A stretch of DNA of 64,000 bases, taken from the NCBI RefSeq assembly GCF_023223645.1, contig NZ_JALKBY010000003.1, forward strand, positions 152,988-216,987, written 5' to 3'. Below the pieces are notes generated by a model that saw nothing but the letters and a program-made list of their open reading frames with translations, was not told where the DNA came from and ran no database searches. Shown in pieces: positions 7,473 to 16,986 of the stretch. The DNA comes from Natroniella sulfidigena. GTDB lineage: Bacteria > Bacillota > Halanaerobiia > Halobacteroidales > Halobacteroidaceae. Positions within the stretch are counted from its first letter, which is position 1. Each line of letters starts with the position of its first letter. The translations under genes and the position numbers were made by a program.

Positions 7473-10400
7473 CTAAAACGGGAGACTCATTTCCAAGCCC
7501 ATCTGGTAGTCACCATAATTATTATAATTTCCATCAAGGCGTAAATTCTCTAACCCACGTGAAAATTGATATTCAAAACCTACTGCTTGTTCTTCTTCAA
7601 TTCCAAAAGTATGATTATACTTCAACATGAAATTATCAAAGATAAACTTACCCAACTTAATCTCTACCTCATCACTCAATAAAGATCTGATTCTAACTTG
7701 ATCTAAATCCAATGTCTTTTCAAAAGATCTTTCCACACGATAGATCAATTCAGTCTTAATTCCTTCATCGATAATTCTAAACATCTCACTTCTGATTGCT
7801 TCTTCAAAATCTCTCTCTAGTAAGCTTCCCATCCCTCCTTGGCGTGCTAATAAGTTGATAACCTCCTCTTCTGTTAGATCATCTTGAGCAAGTAAATTAA
7901 ATTCAAGCTGATCTGCTGGACCATACAGATTTAATTCAATCTCTTCCCCTCTTATTCTAGCATTTGATTCCAGTTGTAAATCAGGGACAAACGTATATCT
8001 ACCAAAATTAGCACTAGCCTCTTCAACTTCAAATTCAGTGTTATAATAAGTAAATCTTCCAGTAGTAGACTCTAACTGTCCTGTCAGCTCTATTCCCTGA
8101 GAAGCACTCTCTAAGAATAATTCTCCTGACTGAACCAAGATATCAATATTATTATTTCCTACTCTTACATCTTGACCTGGCTTAATTACTAAATCAAACT
8201 GTGGTTCTATATTAAATTGGCCTTCTCCTTCCATTACTGGCCAATCAACTGGTAGACTGAAGAAAGTATTGTAAGCTATTATCTCTCCTGTGATCAGTGG
8301 CTGCTCAAAATCACCAGCTAATTGTAAATCTAGTTGATTTAATCCTTCCCAAGAACCATGCTTGAAGAAGATATCTTCTCCTGTCAATTCTAAATCATAC
8401 TCTTTAGGCATAAAACCATTGATTAAAATCTTACCATCCAAATCAAAATCTCCTGAGCCATAATAACCTGTTAATTGCTCAACAATAACCTCTTTATCAG
8501 CAAAATCAATTCTACCATTTAAATTATTAAATTCTCGATCCAACTCTAAATGATCAAAACTACCCGAAACAATCTCAGCATTCCCGTTCAGCTTAGGATC
8601 TTGCCAGCTTCCTGCAATACTAAGATCACCTCTACCACGACCTTTAGCGGATTCAATATCCTCTAGCCAGAAAGATAAAATACTTAAATTTCCTTCCTCC
8701 ACTCTTAAATCAAGATCAAACTCTTCATCTTCAACTAGAGGTACCTTCCCTCTTGCTTGTAAAATATTATCTTCTTTAAGCTGTAACTGCTGTTCTAAGA
8801 TCAATTTTTGACTATCTATCAATCTAAGTCTGCCAGCCAATCTTTGGTATTCTAAATTACTAACTTGCCCATCAGTAACCCTGACTTGAGAGTCTAAATT
8901 TAAATTATCTAAACTGCCAGTTAGATTTCCTGTTAAATTAACTCTTCCTGCCAACTGGTGATCGATTAGTTCCAGCTCATCTAATGCTCTTAAATCAAAT
9001 TCCTTAGCAATCAGTTCTAAATCTAGATCGCGTTGTAGCCAATAATCCCCTTTAGCCTGTAGATAACCAACTCCTCCTTCTTCTTCAAAGAGCAGATCAA
9101 GCTCTAATTCTGGCTCAAGCAAAGAACCATTAGCAACAACTCGTCCCTCAACAGGATGTGATAAAGCAAACTCTTCAGCAAAAAATTGAGTAAAATGATC
9201 TAAGTTACCCTCTTGAATTTCAAAGATCAAATCATCAAATTCTTGACGATTAAGGTCTATAACTCCATGTGTCTGATAACGATAATCACCATCATTAATT
9301 GCTATATCTTTTAGGTATAAATTAGGTTCTCTATAATCAACTCTACCCTCTAAATCTCCTAGTTGTTGACCATAGATTTCAATATCACTCCCTTCAATAA
9401 TTCCCGCTACTTGAGGAGCAACAATTGAACCATGGACTCTACCTTCTAAAGCGCTTTGTCCACTAACATCAAAATCTTCTGGTAAATAATCAATACTGGA
9501 CAAACTTAAATTATCAGCTTTAAACTGCAAATCCAACTCTTCTCCTTCAATAGAACCTAAGATTTGTAAATCACTATCTTGATAATTAACTTTAGAGTCA
9601 TTAATTATAACCTCTTGATCATTATAAGTAAAATCAATCTCTGCTTGATCAAAACCTTGCTCATAAGCAATACCATCTTCAATTATAACCTCACCTGCTA
9701 ACTTAAAAGGAGCAAATAAGGAGTTAATCTTTATCTTTCCAGTAGTTATACCTGAGAATGGTAGTTGAATATCTGTCGCTGTTAATACTTCATTAAGTTC
9801 AACCCCTTCAGTTCTTAATACGATATCAGACTTACCAGTTTGAAAGTCTATACCTCCACTTAGTGAACTAGAAAACTCAGGTAAGACCACTTCTTTGAAC
9901 TGAAGCCCTTCATCTAATAAAATTAATCCACCGTTCATCTCTCCTAATTCTAAAAAGTCATATTCTAAATCTGATCCTCTAAAATCACCTCTAAACTGAG
10001 GTTCAGATAGGTTACCACTTACTTGACCAGTCAAATCAACCTCACCTGTTAACTCTTCTTGGTTATGGAACCCAGCTAATTCAGCTAATTTTACATTATC
10101 AGCTATTAAATTTAAATCCAGATCTCCATCCAATGTCACTAAACCAGTCAGATCATACTTACTATAATCTGTTATCAACTCTGCTTGATTCAAGAAAAAA
10201 TTCCCCTGATTAAGCCAAAAGCTTGTCTCAAACTGATTAAAATCATAATCTTGGATTGAACCTTCATCTACTGCTACTGAACCCAGCATATTCAAATCTT
10301 CAGCCTCTATTCCAGACCCAGAAAGAATAGTCTCACCATTAATTAAGCCTTCAGAAGAAAATTCAACCTCCAGCTCTTCTTCTAAACTAGTCAAACTTAT

Positions 10401-11663
10401 ATTAGCTAGTTTAGTGGTAAAGATATAATCAAGTTCTTTACTAAAATCAACCCTACCTTCACCAGTTACTCTACCTCTTGCTAAGTCAAATTCTAATTCT
10501 TCAAAATTCAATACTTGATCTTTATAATAAATTTCACTTTTAAACCCATCTAAAGTAACCCCTTCAATCTGTCCTTCCTCCAAATTAAATTCACTAACAA
10601 TAGTTGGGTTATCTAAACTTCCATTGATCCCTCCACTAGCCTGGGCCAACCCTTCTAGCTCAACTTGATCTAACCCAACTAAATTACTAACTTCTCCTAA
10701 GTCTATCTTATTAGAAATAAATTCTAAATTCAATTGTGGCTGCTCCCAACTGAATATCTCTCCTGTCAACTCCAGTGGCATATCTTGATAGTTTCCAGTT
10801 AATTTTTCAAAGCGCAAGCCATACTTATTAAAGCTAAGTACTCCATCTATTCCATCTATTGTTAGCTGATCGTTACTAGCAATAGCATCAACAACCTCTA
10901 AGTTACCATAATAACTAGATAAACCTTCCATATTACCTCTTAGTCTAAGCATTCCCGCTGCTTGACCACTAGCTTCAACCTCATCCAACATATCTAAATC
11001 ATAATCCTCTGTTAAATTGGTTAACTTCAAATCGGCAAAATTCAGCTCTAAATGATAATTCCCTGCCTCAAAAGTTCCTGCTAAACTTAACTCTTTAACC
11101 AACTTAGACCCTGAATTGCTATGTAGGTCAAAGCTTAGCTGTTGCCCACTTGTAATCTCACCATTTATATTCTCTATCTCTTTTTCAAATTGAGAATCAA
11201 AATAAGCTACCTTTCCTTGTTCAATCTCAATTGGAAAAGAATGTTCTACTTCTTCCGGCACCTCAAACTGATCAATTAAAAATTGATAATTCCAGTCCTC
11301 CTCTTCTATCAACTGGACTTCAGGCGTTACTAACCCAATATCATTAATCCCCTCTAAAGGATCCAGCCTATTTAAGATTAAATCAAATAAACTGTAGTTA
11401 ATAGTAACCTCTTCAACTGTCAATAAATCCCTAGCATCTTCATCCTTAACAGTCAACCCAGCAATACTGATCTTATTAATTCCTCTAACTTTTATATCAT
11501 CCACTACAATCTCTGTTGCTAATTCTTGTTCTAAAAGATTAATTGCTTCTTCCCTTGCCTGTAATAACAAGTGATTAATATTTGAATATACAGTCATCAT
11601 CACTAACAACAAGAGCAAACCAAGTATTATAGTTAATCTAGAATTACGTAGCTCTAGTTTCAT
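7473..11663 (-). CDS. tamB: Translocation and assembly module protein TamB
   Basis: TamB-like proteins span the periplasm as a long lipid-conducting beta groove anchored in the inner membrane. This 1396-residue copy has one N-terminal membrane helix (about 8-28), a very long stretch of repeated beta strands with DLTGQVSGNL- and LTGNLTGSLDN-type repeats, and a C-terminal TamB domain (about 1090-1396) that ends in the barrel-like EMSLPF. A TTG nine codons upstream could extend it, but GGGGGC precedes the ATG at 11663, so the ATG is chosen. No TamA is visible; bamA directly downstream is the likely partner, as in many diderms outside the proteobacteria. Confidence 0.92.
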   Translation of the reverse strand: MKLELRNSRLTIILGLLLLLVMMTVYSNINHLLLQAREEAINLLEQELATEIVVDDIKVRGINKISIAGLTVKDEDARDLLTVEEVTINYSLFDLILNRLDPLEGINDIGLVTPEVQLIEEEDWNYQFLIDQFEVPEEVEHSFPIEIEQGKVAYFDSQFEKEIENINGEITSGQQLSFDLHSNSGSKLVKELSLAGTFEAGNYHLELNFADLKLTNLTEDYDLDMLDEVEASGQAAGMLRLRGNMEGLSSYYGNLEVVDAIASNDQLTIDGIDGVLSFNKYGLRFEKLTGNYQDMPLELTGEIFSWEQPQLNLEFISNKIDLGEVSNLVGLDQVELEGLAQASGGINGSLDNPTIVSEFNLEEGQIEGVTLDGFKSEIYYKDQVLNFEELEFDLARGRVTGEGRVDFSKELDYIFTTKLANISLTSLEEELEVEFSSEGLINGETILSGSGIEAEDLNMLGSVAVDEGSIQDYDFNQFETSFWLNQGNFFLNQAELITDYSKYDLTGLVTLDGDLDLNLIADNVKLAELAGFHNQEELTGEVDLTGQVSGNLSEPQFRGDFRGSDLEYDFLELGEMNGGLILLDEGLQFKEVVLPEFSSSLSGGIDFQTGKSDIVLRTEGVELNEVLTATDIQLPFSGITTGKIKINSLFAPFKLAGEVIIEDGIAYEQGFDQAEIDFTYNDQEVIINDSKVNYQDSDLQILGSIEGEELDLQFKADNLSLSSIDYLPEDFDVSGQSALEGRVHGSIVAPQVAGIIEGSDIEIYGQQLGDLEGRVDYREPNLYLKDIAINDGDYRYQTHGVIDLNRQEFDDLIFEIQEGNLDHFTQFFAEEFALSHPVEGRVVANGSLLEPELELDLLFEEEGGVGYLQAKGDYWLQRDLDLELIAKEFDLRALDELELIDHQLAGRVNLTGNLTGSLDNLNLDSQVRVTDGQVSNLEYQRLAGRLRLIDSQKLILEQQLQLKEDNILQARGKVPLVEDEEFDLDLRVEEGNLSILSFWLEDIESAKGRGRGDLSIAGSWQDPKLNGNAEIVSGSFDHLELDREFNNLNGRIDFADKEVIVEQLTGYYGSGDFDLDGKILINGFMPKEYDLELTGEDIFFKHGSWEGLNQLDLQLAGDFEQPLITGEIIAYNTFFSLPVDWPVMEGEGQFNIEPQFDLVIKPGQDVRVGNNNIDILVQSGELFLESASQGIELTGQLESTTGRFTYYNTEFEVEEASANFGRYTFVPDLQLESNARIRGEEIELNLYGPADQLEFNLLAQDDLTEEEVINLLARQGGMGSLLERDFEEAIRSEMFRIIDEGIKTELIYRVERSFEKTLDLDQVRIRSLLSDEVEIKLGKFIFDNFMLKYNHTFGIEEEQAVGFEYQFSRGLENLRLDGNYNNYGDYQMGLEMSLPF

Positions 11664-11795
11664 TACTTTGCCCCCAAATCTAATCTTCAAACTACTTTAA
11701 TGATATTATATTTCATCGGTAGTTGCAATAGTAATTGCTAGTTATTTATTAAGAAAACTATAATATATTGGCATTACTCGCAATTAAATGGCAGC

Positions 11796-11910
11796 AAAAA
11801 AGTTGCCGGAGGCAACTCAGATTAAGTCTAAGATTAAGTTTAAGTAAAACTAACAAGTACAAACTAATAAAAGTTATCTATAATCTCTAAAAATCATAAT
11901 TTACCAAACA
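11796..11910. repeat. Dispersed intergenic element, copy 1
   Basis: The order of parts is: hairpin GTTGCC-GGA-GGCAAC (11802-11816), CTCAG, hexamer-period tract of TTAAGT/TAAGAT type units, TAAAACTAACAA, then a tail with AAAAGTTATC and TCTCTAAAAATCATAATTT. Copies with the same parts in the same order lie at 35500-35600 and 63837-63930, and a variant at 53970-54113. It separates the S55 peptidase gene from tamB and lies just before the peptidase gene's terminator. Confidence 0.82.
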
Positions 11911-11912
11911 GC

Positions 11913-11938
11913 AAAAAAGCCCCTCGTACGAGGAGCTT
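11913..11938 (-). terminator. Terminator after the S55 peptidase gene
   Basis: Inner arms CCTCG and CGAGG extend outward to AAGC/GCTT with one mismatch. The minus-strand RNA then runs into a U-tract (AAAAAA on the plus strand at 11913-11918). It separates the flagellar/S55 genes from the tamB operon. Confidence 0.75.
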
Positions 11939-11942
11939 ACTA

Positions 11943-13787
11943 CTAATCTTCTTCTGTAATAATTTCAATTTCCTTAATTAAACTACCAGTCAATACATAA
12001 TCTGTCTCTATTACTTCTTCAACTAAGTCATGATCGACCTCAACCTGTTGAACAGATTCTTGCTCACCACTTTCAACCTCTTCAAGATCAACCTCCTCTT
12101 TTTCAATAGAATCAAACTCATCATCTTGAGCGGAAGAATAATCTGGTAATGGTTGTAATTCAATCACTAGGCTATTATTTTTATTTTGCAACTGATAAAT
12201 CTCTATTAACTCTTCTAAACTTTTAATGTTATTAGCTTTGGATTGTTTCGCTTCCTCAGGTTGTTCTGTATAGAAAAGATTAAAATTAGCTTCTTGGCCA
12301 CTTAGAAGATTGATTGCTAAATTTCCCTCTGGGGTATCTTCGGGAATTTTCAACTCAATCTCTTTTTCAATTACTTCCTGACGATAAGGCCTTAATTTCA
12401 CCTTTAAGTCTACTTTTTCTCCTGGCCTTGCCTGCTCTTGCTCTAAACTGACCTCTTCTAATAAGGCAACCTTAGATTCTTCTTTGATTTCGATATCAAC
12501 TTCAATATTAGCTAGATTAATCTGCTGAAAAGGATTATTCATAACTAATGATAACCCTTGAATAAAATCAGATAAAGCTGCCACTGCTATATCATTACCA
12601 CTGTAATAAAGATTAGTACTCTCAAATGTTCCATCTGGCAGTTGGCTGCCTACTGCTTCCCAACTTACTTTAGCAGTTCCTGCTCCTTGACGATCAATAG
12701 TACTATCTATTGCTTGTAAGAGTGCTGTTGCTGCTAATTCTTCAATTAAATCTTCATCTTGAACAATCTGCAAATTATATGTATCACTTTTAGCTAAATC
12801 TTGATCATTTAAATTGACCTTAACCGGCACAATGTTAGGATAAGAGCCTACTTTACCGGCTACTCCTGCTGTTCGATCTTGAGTAATAACACCTTTCAGT
12901 TCAGCTGGTGAACCAATTTTGAAAGGCATCTCAATACTTGTTATCATTTGATGAATATAAGCAGAAGAAAGTAAATAATTAGCACTTCCTTGTGATAAGA
13001 AAGAGTGGCCTAAACCCAAAATCTGATCTTGATCTCGATAAGTCAATGTCCCAATTGCTGAAACATTAATATCTCCTCTCATTAATTGAACAGCCATTGC
13101 ACTCCCTGGCTCAAAAGGTATATCATTCTCTTTCTGTTCCATTAGACCGCCACCAGATACAGGCATTAGATCATAATCATCTAGCCCCTCTGCTAATCTA
13201 TCTTTGGCCCTACCACTCAAACCACTGACTAATAATGGAGTATTGACTGGAGTAGCTACTAATATATTATCTTTAGCTGCTTTTTGCTCATCTGAAGTAA
13301 ATGCTATCTTTTCATACTGTTGATCATCTATCTCTAGAGGTGTAGATAAAGCAATCTCTTTATCTTCTGTTATATCCAAATCACCTGTTTCTAATTCTAA
13401 TAAATCTAACATGCTTTCAATTGGTGTTACCAAACCAATCTTATGATCAGCCATCTGCCATCCATAACCGATAGCTCCAATTAATTTATCATCAACATAA
13501 ATTGGACTACCACTCATTCCAGCAGCTATACCACCTGATCTTTCTATTACATCTCCACTTGTTTTGACCAAGATTAAATCTTGGCTCAAATCAGAAGAAT
13601 CTAACATACTGATAATCTCTACATCAAACTCCTCTATTTCAGTCCCCCGTAAGACTGTCCTTCCTACACCTTGCATTCCAGATTCAATATCTGTTAAAGG
13701 CATAATTTCTTGTTCGGTAGCTAACGCTACATTTGCTACCAGCAAACAAAGAAGTACTAGTATGGTTGTTTTTGAAATTAACCGCAA
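11943..13787 (-). CDS. Exported S55 (SpoIVB-type) serine peptidase without a PDZ domain
   Basis: A signal peptide (to about 23) precedes an S55 peptidase domain (about 25-240). The domain carries GMQGVGRTVLRG and the catalytic serine in GMSGSP (Ser94), both hallmarks of the SpoIVB peptidase family. SpoIVB itself signals from forespore to mother cell, but it has an N-terminal PDZ domain that is absent here. Instead there are about 370 residues of beta-rich and then very acidic sequence, ending IEIITEED. The gene follows flgJ and precedes tamB. It starts with TTG behind GGAAGGGA. A role in envelope or flagellar quality control is as likely as one in sporulation. Confidence 0.82.
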   Translation of the reverse strand: MRLISKTTILVLLCLLVANVALATEQEIMPLTDIESGMQGVGRTVLRGTEIEEFDVEIISMLDSSDLSQDLILVKTSGDVIERSGGIAAGMSGSPIYVDDKLIGAIGYGWQMADHKIGLVTPIESMLDLLELETGDLDITEDKEIALSTPLEIDDQQYEKIAFTSDEQKAAKDNILVATPVNTPLLVSGLSGRAKDRLAEGLDDYDLMPVSGGGLMEQKENDIPFEPGSAMAVQLMRGDINVSAIGTLTYRDQDQILGLGHSFLSQGSANYLLSSAYIHQMITSIEMPFKIGSPAELKGVITQDRTAGVAGKVGSYPNIVPVKVNLNDQDLAKSDTYNLQIVQDEDLIEELAATALLQAIDSTIDRQGAGTAKVSWEAVGSQLPDGTFESTNLYYSGNDIAVAALSDFIQGLSLVMNNPFQQINLANIEVDIEIKEESKVALLEEVSLEQEQARPGEKVDLKVKLRPYRQEVIEKEIELKIPEDTPEGNLAINLLSGQEANFNLFYTEQPEEAKQSKANNIKSLEELIEIYQLQNKNNSLVIELQPLPDYSSAQDDEFDSIEKEEVDLEEVESGEQESVQQVEVDHDLVEEVIETDYVLTGSLIKEIEIITEED

Positions 13788-13865
13788 TTAAATCCCTTCC
13801 CTTCTTATAATATAACAATAACTACTATTTAGTTTATAACTTTAGCTGAGCAAATATAACTAGCA

Positions 13866-14213
13866 TTAAGAATTATTACTTAATTGCCGATAGACAGCTT
13901 CTGCAATTCCTAATTGCTCCTTGCCAGTAGCTTCTTTAGCAATCTCATCATAATACATATCTTCAAACATTTCTTGATTTAAACCACCATCTAACAAATC
14001 AGATTGTAAAGTAGCATCTCTCATTTGTTTAAACATCATACTCAAAAAGATTGATTCAAATTCTTTACTAACTGCTTTTAGCTGCTCATCTTTTTGCTCA
14101 TTTTTAGTATTGACTTCCTGTTCTAATAAATTTTTAAATTCATTTTCTGATTTACTCAAATTGGTATTCTTAAGCTGCAATTGATTTAAATTCAAATCTG
14201 AACTTATCTTCAT
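13866..14213 (-). CDS. flgJ: Flagellar rod-binding protein FlgJ (N-terminal domain only)
   Basis: The 115-residue protein matches the rod-binding domain of FlgJ: AVSKEFESIFLSMMFKQMRDA, then GGLNQEMFEDMYYDEIAKE and a short tail. The peptidoglycan-hydrolase domain found in enteric FlgJ is missing, as in many other lineages, so another enzyme must open the wall for the rod. It is the last flagellar gene of the flgFGAHIJ run and starts 17 bases after flgI. Confidence 0.9.
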   Translation of the reverse strand: MKISSDLNLNQLQLKNTNLSKSENEFKNLLEQEVNTKNEQKDEQLKAVSKEFESIFLSMMFKQMRDATLQSDLLDGGLNQEMFEDMYYDEIAKEATGKEQLGIAEAVYRQLSNNS

Positions 14214-14230
14214 TATCTCACCTACCTAAT

Positions 14231-15388
14231 TTACATAATTTCCAAATCAGCATGCAATGCTCCCGCTTCTTTAATTGCTTGAATAATTGAGATCACATCT
14301 CTAGGAGTAGCTCCTACAGCATTTAAGCCAGTTACTACATCTGAAATATCTGCTCCTTTAGGTAAGACTACTAAGCTAGCTTCCTCTTCTTCTACATCTA
14401 CCTCTTCTTCTTCTATAATTTCAACTTCATCTTCCCCAACATCAACAGCCTCTTCTGTAGTAGCAATCGTAACTGTCAAATCTCCATGCGAAACTGAGAC
14501 TCTCGATAGCCGAACATTATGCCCCATTACAACCGTTCCTGTCCGCTCGTTAATCACAACTTTAGCCTCAGTATCAGGTCTAACTTCCAGCTCTTCAACT
14601 CTAGAGATAAAGTTTACAACCCTATCCCTAAAGTAACTAGGTATTTGAACTTCAACCTGTCCTGCATCCTTGGCATGAGCATAATAACCACCATCCTGAG
14701 TATAACCAAACTCCTGATTAATTACATCAGCTATTCTTTGGGCAGTAGCAAAATTAGGATTTGATAGTACTAAGGTAAGTTCATTGTCAGTATTGAAATC
14801 CATTGGTACTTCCTCTTCAACTATTGCTCCATTTGGTACTCTCCCAACAGTAGTATGATTTTGGGATACTTGAGCTCCACCCTGTCCAGCTGTAAATCCA
14901 CCAACCGATACAGCCCCTTGTGCTACCGCATAAACTCCATCTCCACTAGGTCCTGTTAAAGGTGTCATCAATAAAGTTCCACCTTCTAGACTATCTGCAT
15001 CCCCAATTGAAGATAATGTAACATCAATTTCACTTCCAGGATGAACAAATGGAGGTAATTCTGCAGTAACCATAACCGCTGCAGCATTGTTGGCCCCTAA
15101 TTCATCTTGAGCAATATCTACTCCAAAATTCTGTAACATATTTGCTATAGATTGAACTGTCAATTGACTACTTTGACCATCACCACTTCCATCTAAACCA
15201 ACTACAATTCCATAACCTATCAATTGATTATTTCTAACTCCTCCAATTCTGGTTATATCTTTAATCCTTACTAATGGGTCATCTACTCCTTCTTGATTTG
15301 GAGCTAAAGCTAAAGTAAAATCACTATTAAAGCTAATAAGTATTAGTAAAAATATAATTACAGATAACAGTTTATAACTCTTTCTCAT
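14231..15388 (-). CDS. flgI: Flagellar P-ring protein FlgI
   Basis: FlgI polymerises into the bushing around the rod in the peptidoglycan layer. The 385-residue protein has a signal peptide, then the family opening VRIKDITRIGGVRNNQLIGY and the typical GVVGLDGSGD-like turn. It ends with the classical GATPRDVISIIQAIKEAGAL. A run of about 25 acidic residues (EDEVEIIEEEEVDVEEEE, residues about 318-335) replaces the usual short loop and may be a salt adaptation. A longer frame exists, but GAGGGGA precedes the ATG at 15388, and that start leaves a normal 14-base gap to flgH. Confidence 0.96.
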   Translation of the reverse strand: MRKSYKLLSVIIFLLILISFNSDFTLALAPNQEGVDDPLVRIKDITRIGGVRNNQLIGYGIVVGLDGSGDGQSSQLTVQSIANMLQNFGVDIAQDELGANNAAAVMVTAELPPFVHPGSEIDVTLSSIGDADSLEGGTLLMTPLTGPSGDGVYAVAQGAVSVGGFTAGQGGAQVSQNHTTVGRVPNGAIVEEEVPMDFNTDNELTLVLSNPNFATAQRIADVINQEFGYTQDGGYYAHAKDAGQVEVQIPSYFRDRVVNFISRVEELEVRPDTEAKVVINERTGTVVMGHNVRLSRVSVSHGDLTVTIATTEEAVDVGEDEVEIIEEEEVDVEEEEASLVVLPKGADISDVVTGLNAVGATPRDVISIIQAIKEAGALHADLEIM

Positions 15389-15402
15389 ATTATCCCCTCT
15401 TC

Positions 15403-15981
15403 CTAGAAAAGCCAAGCAATCATTCTACTAATAATTCCTTGTCGTTGTCTATCTCCAATAACTCCTCTACCTTCATAATCTATTTCGGCATTAGCAATAT
15501 AATTTGATTGAACTGTATTTTGGGGTGAGATATCTTCAGGTCTAACTATTCCTGTCAATTTAATATCTTGCTTTTCATCATTTACCGTTACAGCTCTAGT
15601 ACCACTGATCTTAAGATTACCATTCTCTAGCTCTTCTTCAATTTGGACTGTTATTTCAGCAGAAAGACTACCACTTCTGGTTGTTGAACCACTTGCATTA
15701 CTACTATCACTCTGACTAAAACTGAAACCTCTAATAAAATCTAAAATCCCCGTTCCGCCTCCTACATCTGCTTGATTATCCTGACTAGCATCAGTAGAAG
15801 CCTCCTGACTAGCAGTAGCATCTTCATTAATAATTACAGTTAAAATATCTCCCACTTGATTAGCTTTATTATCCCGAAATAATGCATCATTACCATCCCA
15901 TAAAGAAGTGGCCTCAGCAGTTGGTACAACAAAAGTCAGAATTAAACAAAGGAATAATATTATCAAAAGCCCTCTTTTCAC
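15403..15981 (-). CDS. flgH: Flagellar L-ring protein FlgH
   Basis: FlgH forms the ring in the outer membrane that lets the rod pass. The 192-residue protein carries the family signatures SLWDGNDALFRDNKANQVGD, NLKISGTRAVTVNDEKQ and LTGIVRPEDISPQNTV. FlgH is normally a lipoprotein; here the leader ends in PTAEA with no cysteine at the expected place, so it should be processed by signal peptidase I and held in the outer membrane by protein contacts alone. Start is GTG behind GGGAG. The presence of an L-ring gene requires an outer membrane. Confidence 0.95.
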   Translation of the reverse strand: MKRGLLIILFLCLILTFVVPTAEATSLWDGNDALFRDNKANQVGDILTVIINEDATASQEASTDASQDNQADVGGGTGILDFIRGFSFSQSDSSNASGSTTRSGSLSAEITVQIEEELENGNLKISGTRAVTVNDEKQDIKLTGIVRPEDISPQNTVQSNYIANAEIDYEGRGVIGDRQRQGIISRMIAWLF

Positions 15982-15995
15982 TTAAGATCACTCCC

Positions 15996-16964
15996 TTAAT
16001 CAGTAATCACTTGTACTTTTCTTTCGCCAATTATCTTACCTTCTATGATCTTTCTAGTATTTTTATTTTCAACCTTGATTATATCTCCATAATGCCCTGC
16101 TTCTCGTGATCTACCATCAGCAGTTATAATTACCCCTCCAATTTGAGCAATCAACTTGACATCCTCCCATCTACCGACTAAAGGAGGACGATCGATCATT
16201 CTTACTTCCAGAGGTTGACCAGACCGTAATGAACTCCGTAGTTGAGTTCCATCTAAGGGATAATCTTTAGCTACAAAGTCATTGTTTTGAGTAGTCAATA
16301 ATTTATCTTCCAACTGAAAAAGATCATGGCTAAGTTCAGTTCTACTCTCTATATCCTCTTCAGCAACCAAAACTTCTTGCCATAAACTAACTTCATATTG
16401 AATATTAACTCTACGATATAAACTCCCATCAACCTTAACTTCAATCGGTAACATAGTCCGCCCTAATAGATTTCTCCGATGAAGATTACCAACTTCTAAT
16501 TGAAGCTCACCAGTAGGGTATTTTAGATCTTGAGGGGAGTTTCTAACTTCTATTTCAACTTGCTCAGGTTCTTGTCCCAATTCTTGATAGATATAATCTT
16601 TCCCTAACTGGACTAACTTATCTGCAGATAATTTCTTATAGTCGGTCGTTACAGAAAAGTGATAGGGAATATTAGTCCTGATTTGCTCCGGGTCAATCTC
16701 TTCCCTTCTTAAGGCATTAATTACATTAGTACGATAAATAACACGTTGATAACCGGGAAGTGGAGCTTGACCTAAAGTAATACTCTTTAAATTACTTTTG
16801 AACTCCGAATCCCCTTTTATTTGAGCTATTTCAACTAGTCGAATTTCTGTTCCCGTAACTTCAACTTGATTGGTTACTTCAATTATATTCTCGGTTGCTA
16901 AAACACTAGTGCTAACTAACAAAATCAACAGTCCAACCAGCAGGGATATCAATTCTTTTTTCAT
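15996..16964 (-). CDS. flgA: P-ring assembly chaperone FlgA
   Basis: FlgA escorts FlgI during P-ring assembly in the periplasm. The 322-residue protein has a signal peptide, an N-terminal beta region, and a SAF domain (about 190-260: VLVAEEDIESRTELSHDLF, then YPLDGTQLRSSLRSGQPL). A C-terminal domain ends with KVENKNTRKIIEGKI and GERKVQV, typical of FlgA. It is longer than the enteric protein (about 220 residues), as in many diderm Firmicutes. It lies between flgG and flgH with short spacers, so the six flagellar genes are probably one transcript. Confidence 0.93.
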   Translation of the reverse strand: MKKELISLLVGLLILLVSTSVLATENIIEVTNQVEVTGTEIRLVEIAQIKGDSEFKSNLKSITLGQAPLPGYQRVIYRTNVINALRREEIDPEQIRTNIPYHFSVTTDYKKLSADKLVQLGKDYIYQELGQEPEQVEIEVRNSPQDLKYPTGELQLEVGNLHRRNLLGRTMLPIEVKVDGSLYRRVNIQYEVSLWQEVLVAEEDIESRTELSHDLFQLEDKLLTTQNNDFVAKDYPLDGTQLRSSLRSGQPLEVRMIDRPPLVGRWEDVKLIAQIGGVIITADGRSREAGHYGDIIKVENKNTRKIIEGKIIGERKVQVITD

Positions 16965-16986
16965 TATCCTTAACCCCTATCTTTTA

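Noticed and set aside
11802..11816. GTTGCC hairpins of the dispersed element as ordinary terminators
   Set aside because: On neither strand is the stem followed by a convincing T-tract beside a gene end, and the same hairpin always carries the same downstream modules.
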